64,000 bases of DNA from Adiantum capillus-veneris. Its lineage: Eukaryota > Streptophyta > Polypodiopsida > Polypodiales > Pteridaceae. The stretch covers positions 20,831,951-20,895,950 of the forward strand of contig CM043948.1 of NCBI GenBank assembly GCA_014529385.2, given 5' to 3'. Numbering within the stretch: the stretch's first letter is position 1; every line of letters begins with the position of its first letter. A program made the translations under genes and the position numbers. Below, in pieces: positions 58,209 through 64,000 of this stretch. The notes beneath the pieces were generated by a model, which did not search any database, had not been told where the DNA came from, and saw only the letters and a list, made by a program, of their open reading frames with translations.

Positions 58209-59142
58209 AAAATTGACTATTTTATCTTAAAAAGTCATGGCTGTAATTATTAATGGGCTTTACTAGAAGCGTAAGCAAACAAGGAGAAAACTAGACATGC
58301 TCTTTTTTGTAGTCATGCAAGAATGTGGTAAGCACAGTGATTTGCGACTAAACTCAAATTTATGGAAAAAAAAGTGTAAAAAGAAACTATTCGTGTCCTA
58401 TTGCTATAGCTTTAATACCAAACAAGGATACTGGATTGATAGCTTTAATACCAAACAAGGATATTGAATCCAGAAAAAAATGTGTCAGACATCTAATCTC
58501 TAGATCTTTTTATATGCAAGATTTTGATCTTGCATCCCTATTCTAATGCCACATGTGCATCAAAAGATTTCACTATATGCAATAGTAGGCGAAACAGCTC
58601 TAGTCACAGAAACGGCTAGAGCTTGCACAATCATCCATTGAGTCTATATCCATAGAGCCCGGTCTTACATCATAATCATGCACAATGTTCCAGATGCACA
58701 TTTCAACAAGGGTATGTTGCATCATGTATGCCCAAATTGGGTGGTTGTCCCCATCCAGCTTGTCCTCAACAGACATGTAAAAAACATCATTGTTGTCATC
58801 CATTGCCAGTGGTTGTACTTGATGCAAAAGTTTCCTATATAGAAGAAAACTTGCACGAAACCAATCAGTGCTATATAGCACAAATCACAATACAATAAAA
58901 ATTGTCTGCTTTGCAAAAATCTCACTTTCAAAAATTATGAACAAAAGGACGATTTTGCCTATGCAGTATTGTGAGTGGTGAAAACAGAGGCTAAAACAAG
59001 TTCAACTAATGATCAAATTTTGATAGACAAACAATTATTTCGCCTTTCAAATTCTCACCAGGAATCACGCCGATTGAAGAACATGAATCAGAAGGGTTCT
59101 ACCTACGCTGCCCTTGATGCCGAAGACTGCTCTGATACCTAT

Positions 59143-59904
59143 TGTTGGGAATACAACTACATGAATGCACATGAAGATAGAGAAGATGAAAGTGAAGCTC
59201 AAAAGCACACAATACAAGACATAGTTTTATTGAGTGTGCTACTACAAAGATAAGACTTGCCCTAGAATGTTGTGCATATATACAAGTTGGAAAAAAACAC
59301 CTAACGAAGGAAAAAATTTCCATGACGCTTCTAAGTGTGTTCATACACATCAAGATCATAAAATGGTAGCACTAGGCACTATAGGAGTGAGACAAAGCTC
59401 CTCTCCAACAACCCTTCCCTTGAGCTTTGGATCTTTTACCTTTGTCACATGGTATTGCTTTAGTGATACATCTATAACAGTCCTCTTGGATACATCACGA
59501 TGGTTCTCAGACGACTCAACACATCTCTTGGATTCATCATTTGAAGGTTCAAATGATGGATGTACACATGTTGGTGTAGGTTGTGGACGACATCAATTAC
59601 ACCGGTTCTCTTGGGTTTATCATTTGAATGTTCAAATGGTGGGTATACATAGTTAGGTTATGAACATCAACAATTACACGATGTCTCAGTACTAGTTGAA
59701 GAGACATGGAGAGAGAAACTTCTCTAGAGGTCACCATCCGAGTAATGCTCTTGCACATCTGCGCTTAACTACAAGGTTTCCACAAAGTGGTCTAGCCATC
59801 CAGATCTCAAAAGATTAAGATGCTAGGAACCTCTAATCTAGCCAGTTTATTCAAATCTTGCAACTAGACCCCATGGGAGTATGAGAGAAAGCTCAACTCC
59901 AACA
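59143..59904 (-). repeat. Copia LTR, unit 2
   Basis: 762 bp, nearly identical to the unit 1 LTR, with the same primer site on its left. Confidence 0.85.
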
Positions 59905-60836
59905 AAAATTGACTATTTTATCTTAAAAAGTCATGGCTGTAATTATTAATGGGCTTTACTAGAAGCGTAAGCAAACAAGGAGAAAACTAGACATGCTCTT
60001 TTTTGTAGGCATGCAAGAATGTGGTAAGCACAGTGACTTGCGACTAAACTCAAATTTATGGAAAAAAAAGTGTAAAAAGGAACTATTCGTGTCCTATTGC
60101 TATAGCTTTAATACCAAACAAGGATATTGGATTGATAGCTTTAATACCAAACAAGGATATTGAATCCATAAAAATGTGTCAGACATCTAATCTCTAGATC
60201 TTTTCATATGCAAGATTTTGATCTTGCATCCCTATTCTAATGCCACATGTGCATCAAAAGATTTCACTATATGCAATAGTAGGCAAAACAACTCTAGTCA
60301 CAGAAACGGCTAGAGCTTGCACAATCATCCATTGAGTCTATATCCATAGAGCCCGGTCTTACATCATAATCATGCACAATGTTCCAGATGCACATTTCAA
60401 CAAGGGTATGTTGCATCATGTATGCCCAAATTGGGTGGTTGTCCCCATCCAGCTTGTCCTCAACAGACATGTGAAAAACATCATTGTTGTCATCCATGGC
60501 CAGTGGTTGTACTTGATGCAAAAGTTTCCTATATAGAAGAAAACTTGCACGAAACCAATCTGTGCTATATAGCACAAACCACAATACAATAAAAATTGTC
60601 TGTTTTGCAAAAATCTCACTTTCAAAAATTATGCACAAAAGGACGATATTGCCTGTGTAGTATTGTGAGTGGTGAAAACGGAGGCTAAAACAAGTTCAAC
60701 TAATAATCAAATTTTGATAGTCCAAAAATTATTTCGCCTTTCAAATTCTCACCAGGAATCACGCCGATTGAAGAACATGAATCAGAAGGGTTCTACCTAC
60801 GCTACCCTTGATGCCGAAGACTGCTCTGATACCTAT

Positions 60837-61508
60837 TGTTGGGAATACAACTATATGAATGCACATGAAGATAGAGAAGATGAAAGTGAAGCTCAAGAGC
60901 ACACAATACAAGACATATTTTTATTGAGTGTGCTACTGCAAAGATAAGACTTGCCCTAGAATGTTGTGCATATATACAAGTTGGAAAAAAAACTCCTAAC
61001 GAAGGAAAAAATTGCCATGACGCTTCTAAGTGTGTTCATACACATCAAGATCATAAAATGGTACCACTAGGCACTATAGGAGTGAGACAAAGCTCCTCTC
61101 CAACAACCCTTCCCTTGAGCTTTGGATCTTTGACCTTTGTCACATGGTATTGCTTTAGTGATACATCTATAACAGTCCTCTTGGATACATCATGATGGTT
61201 CTCAGACGACTCAACACATCTCTTGGATTCATCATTTGAAGGTTCAAATGATGGATGTACACATGTTGGTGTAGGTTGTGGACGACATCAATTACACCGG
61301 TTCTCTTGGGTTTATCATTTGAATGTTCAAATGGTGGGTATACATAGTTAGGTTATGAACATCAACAATTACACGATGTCTCTGTACTAGTTGAAGAGAC
61401 ATGGAGAGAGCAACTTCTCTAGAGGTCACCATCCGAGTAATGCTCTTGCACATGTGCGCTTAACTACAAGGTTTCCACAAAGGTATGAGAGAAAGCTCAA
61501 CTCCAACA
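60837..61508 (-). repeat. Copia LTR, unit 3, internally deleted
   Basis: Same ends as the other two, but about 90 bp are missing between CCACAAAG and GTATGAGAG near 61,480. Confidence 0.85.
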
Positions 61509-61747
61509 AAAATTGACTATTTTATCTTAAAAAGTCATGGCTATAATTATTAATGGGCTTTACTAGAAGCGTAAGCAAACAAGGAGAAAACTAGACATGC
61601 TCTTTTTTGTAGCCATGCAAGAATGTGGTAAGCACAGTGACTTGCGACTAAACTCAAATTTATGGAAAAAAAAGTGTAAAAAGGAACTATTCGTGTCCTA
61701 TTGCTATAGCTTTAATACCAAACAAGGATATTGGATTGATAGCTTTA

Positions 61748-62182
61748 TGGTGGATTAAGGTTACTAATCATCATGGCGATTAGGACCAACATTATGCCAC
61801 ATAAGCACACAAAGGAAAATAGATACAAGAAAGCTGTGATACAAAATGATCTTGATTAACATTGAGAAGAAGTGTTGCCTTTATATCACCTTGTTTAATT
61901 GTGAACAATCATAGGATTATTTCTTGAGATGCCAATGAGGTTTTAAAGTGTTCTATATCCACAAAGCTAGCTTCTGACCTGAAAAAACTTGGCTAGTAAG
62001 AAAACAATTTTTTGGCCGACTTCGAAGGGGAATAAATTAAATTTCCTAGTATAGTCCAAATTTATCGTGCTTATATGAGGGTTGATTGAAATTTGAAAGA
62101 GAATCTTGTTACTCATTCAATTTTTTTGTGGAATTTGTGCTAATGGATTGAAGATTATTCCGGGGGTAGGTTTGTTCCAATT

Positions 62183-62184
<2 letters not shown>
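61748..62184. other. No gene recognised
   Basis: Spacer between the copia array and the CT microsatellite. Confidence 0.4.

Positions 62185-62265
<81 letters not shown>
62185..62265. repeat. (TC)n(AC)n microsatellite
   Basis: About 60 bp of TC followed by about 20 bp of AC. Confidence 0.97.
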
Positions 62266-62614
62266 ATGGGACGATTTTTATGGAGCATGCTTGTCTATTC
62301 TATTGTAATTTGTGAAGTACACAAGTGGAGAGCAAGAAGGAGCCTACCTCTTGCATGGAAGAGTATAAGCTCCTTATAGTAAGTGTGCTAAAGGTGGTTG
62401 CAAAGGAAACCTGTACCACTTGTTGGACACAGGGTAGTTAAGGGAGGAGCAATAGAGCTTAGATACAAGAGAGGTTCACCCCAAAAGAAGCACATGTAAA
62501 CACACCAATCCAAGTGAAACCCTGATGGAAAATGCGACGTCCTTCTGGAGCTCAGCATGTAATTCCATGCTATTTTCCAAAAGTTTGTCTGAGCTCATCT
62601 CTACAGGGAAAGTG
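62266..62614 (-). other. 3' flank of the P450 gene
   Basis: Lies downstream of the P450 stop codon and should hold its 3' untranslated region. No unambiguous poly(A) signal was identified. Confidence 0.4.
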
Positions 62615-63597
62615 TTACAAGGGCTCAAAGACAATATCCCCTCCATCTATGGGCTTTGGATGAGGCAAGTACGTGACCTTAGCATTCGGGTTGACAAGCT
62701 TCCACCTACATAAAAAAATAATTGACATTCTTTCAATGTCTCATCTACCTTAGCGTATCACCGTTGTGAAGAATTCACAAAAAATAACCTCTCAGTGAGA
62801 ATAACATAATTTTTCCTTACTTGTATTTTGTGACCAAGATGTGTATGAACAGTCTCGATGACAAAAGGGCTAGCATATTTCCAGGACATACCCGTGGCCC
62901 GTACCCAAAAGGCATGTACTGTCCTGACCGAGGAGGTTGGGCCTGCGTAGCATTAGAAAGTTTGAGACATTCAAGCAAAGCGACATCGGGTCATCGACAA
63001 GAAAGTGCTCCATCCCCTACCATGTTAAGATGTTATGAATTGTGCGTCTTATAATGGAACAAGTGAGGGGCTAACATACCTTAAACATGCACACTTCTGT
63101 TGAGTCTTTATGTGTGCATCATACTTGGGTGAATAGAGAGCCACCGATGAGAGCTTGTTGCAACTGTTTCATTGCTCTTATCATTTCTACCCCTGATTTC
63201 TCATGGATCCACAGTGCCTACAATTTGTTCGAGCCTAAAACTTGTGGTAGATTCACTGATGATTCCTTATTTACAGTTTCTAAAATAATGAAATCACAAA
63301 TTTCTACTTGATCCTTGTCCGAGAGAGGAATTTATTTGAATGTGCTTTTAATTTGTCTGAGTTAATTAGAGTCAGAGCGTTTGTATTTTCTTTCATCTCA
63401 TCCGAATTGTTTTTTAGAAAGCCTTCCCAGCAAACACATTCATAAACAAAAGGGTTCCAATTATATGCTTGGCACAAAGGTTGGACATACCAAAAATCTG
63501 TCTGGATTGAAGTTATGTGGATCCACAAAGTAGGTGGGGTTCATGTGAGACGCTCGTAACCATGCTACAACCTTCCAACCCTTCGGGAAGTAATATC
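62615..63597 (-). CDS. Cytochrome P450, CYP85-clan type, last three exons
   Basis: Minus-strand exons are 63,597-63,491 (GYYFPKGWKV, then HMNPTYFVDPHNFNPDRF, the PERF region), 62,942-62,821 (MPFGYGPRVCPGNMLA, the haem-binding FxxGxRxCxG with the Cys ligand) and 62,705-62,615 (WKLVNPNAKVTYLPHPKPID, ending VFEPL). The introns have GT-AG ends (63,490-62,943 and 62,820-62,706) and phases fit throughout. The fold would be a membrane-anchored mono-oxygenase of the ER. IPKGW-like and FMPFG-like sequences are typical of the plant clan that includes CYP85, CYP90, CYP707 and CYP716, which act on steroids, terpenoids and hormones; the subfamily and substrate cannot be fixed. The N-terminal anchor, I-helix and K-helix exons are outside the window or beyond a large intron. 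No stop interrupts these exons, so the gene may be functional. Confidence 0.88.
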
Positions 63598-63664
63598 CTG
63601 CACAATCCAAAACTTAACAAAGCTTTTCCATGTATGAGACAAATTTAGTTATCACTAAAGAGAA

Positions 63665-63667
<3 letters not shown>

Positions 63668-63717
<50 letters not shown>
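63668..63717. repeat. (CT)n microsatellite
   Basis: About 50 bp of CT, in the region upstream of the P450 PERF exon. Confidence 0.97.
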
Positions 63718-63718
<1 letters not shown>

Positions 63719-63829
63719 TTGGTATGTATGTTCATGAGGTGTCTGATTACATTGACAGAGAGGGTGATAGAGGTGCCCAGCTGGCAGGAACATGGACCCC
63801 ATTGTTATTAATTTGGAGAGGATAGTGGA

Positions 63830-64000
63830 TTGTCTGTAAACCTTGGTAAAACCAAGGTTATGGTGTTTAACACCACACCACAGTGGATCAGGAGATCAGC
63901 ACCGACTTTCACATATGGTCAAGAGATTGTAGAGTATACAGATGCATACACTTACCTTGGGGTTGTCTTCACTAGGCCGAGGTTTTCTTTAGGGAGAGCA
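63830..64000 (+). pseudogene. LINE reverse transcriptase fragment, cut by the window edge
   Basis: The plus strand reads DSGLSVNLGKTKVMVFNTTP and then YTDAYTYLGVVFTRPRFSLG. It matches the non-LTR reverse transcriptase region with the conserved N-L-x-KTK and YLG blocks, the last part of the fingers-palm-thumb segment. Sequence left of 63,830 contains a stop in this frame. It lies upstream of the P450 exons in the opposite orientation, so it is probably inserted in an intron or flank of that gene. The rest is beyond the window. Confidence 0.75.

Larger units (their letters stand above)
56923..61747 (-). repeat. Three tandem copies of a copia LTR plus gag unit
   Basis: Units start at 56,923, 58,466 and 60,162 with a period of about 1,695 bp and very high similarity. 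Each contains, on the minus strand, an LTR, a primer site and the start of gag. Unit 1 lacks about 155 bp on its left side and unit 3 lacks about 90 bp inside its LTR. In each junction the phrase AGCTTTAATACCAAACAAGG occurs twice in tandem. No pol gene is present. Confidence 0.9.

Noticed and set aside
63614-63802. Minus-strand frame containing an Arg-Glu repeat upstream of the P450 exon
   Set aside because: Most of it translates the CT microsatellite; it has no P450 motif and no splice support.

Overview
The window looks like nuclear DNA of a land plant with a large, repeat-rich genome. The evidence is plant-type Ty3/gypsy and Ty1/copia elements primed by initiator-Met tRNA (TGGTATCAGA sites), short GT-AG introns of 60-110 nt, plant-style TATA boxes, a cytochrome P450 of the plant CYP85-clan type, and long CT, GT and poly-G runs. 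I cannot name the species; a fern, lycophyte or gymnosperm-like repeat-rich genome would fit. No bacterial operons, CRISPR arrays, tRNA or rRNA genes were recognised.

Layout. 1-8.6 kb is relict DNA with decayed gypsy pol pieces on the minus strand. 8.6-11.2 kb is a decayed multi-exon gene of unknown family (plus strand). 12.3-21.2 kb is a nearly complete chromodomain-type Ty3/gypsy element with 1.64-kb LTRs, inactivated by stops, a deletion in reverse transcriptase and a 13-bp duplication. 22.6-23.2 kb holds two fold-back elements. 23.4-27.2 kb is a minus-strand gene-like block: a divergent histone H3-like gene with its own TATA box, directly downstream of an intron-bearing gene that resembles a mobile-element protein. 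28-37 kb is a mixture of retroelement pieces and GC-rich, microsatellite-rich DNA. 39.6-42.3 kb is a young copia deletion derivative with identical LTRs and a perfect target duplication. 42.6-45.2 kb carries another retroelement remnant and a truncated copy of the gypsy LTR. 47-49.8 kb has two unknown gene-like regions. 50-51 kb has a gypsy integrase relict and 53.5-54.6 kb a decayed intron-bearing gene. 55.2-56.5 kb has tandem and palindromic repeats, and 56.9-61.7 kb a three-copy tandem array of copia LTR plus gag units. The right edge has the last three exons of a P450 gene (minus strand) and the edge of a LINE reverse transcriptase (plus strand).

The most convincing host gene is the P450: three exons stay open, splice phases agree and the haem signature is present. 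The most unusual item is the H3-like gene: its histone-fold exon is open across about 89 codons although roughly half its residues differ from canonical H3. Everything else coding is mobile-element derived or an unknown, usually broken, gene. All calls rest on reading the sequence; no database search or alignment program was run.
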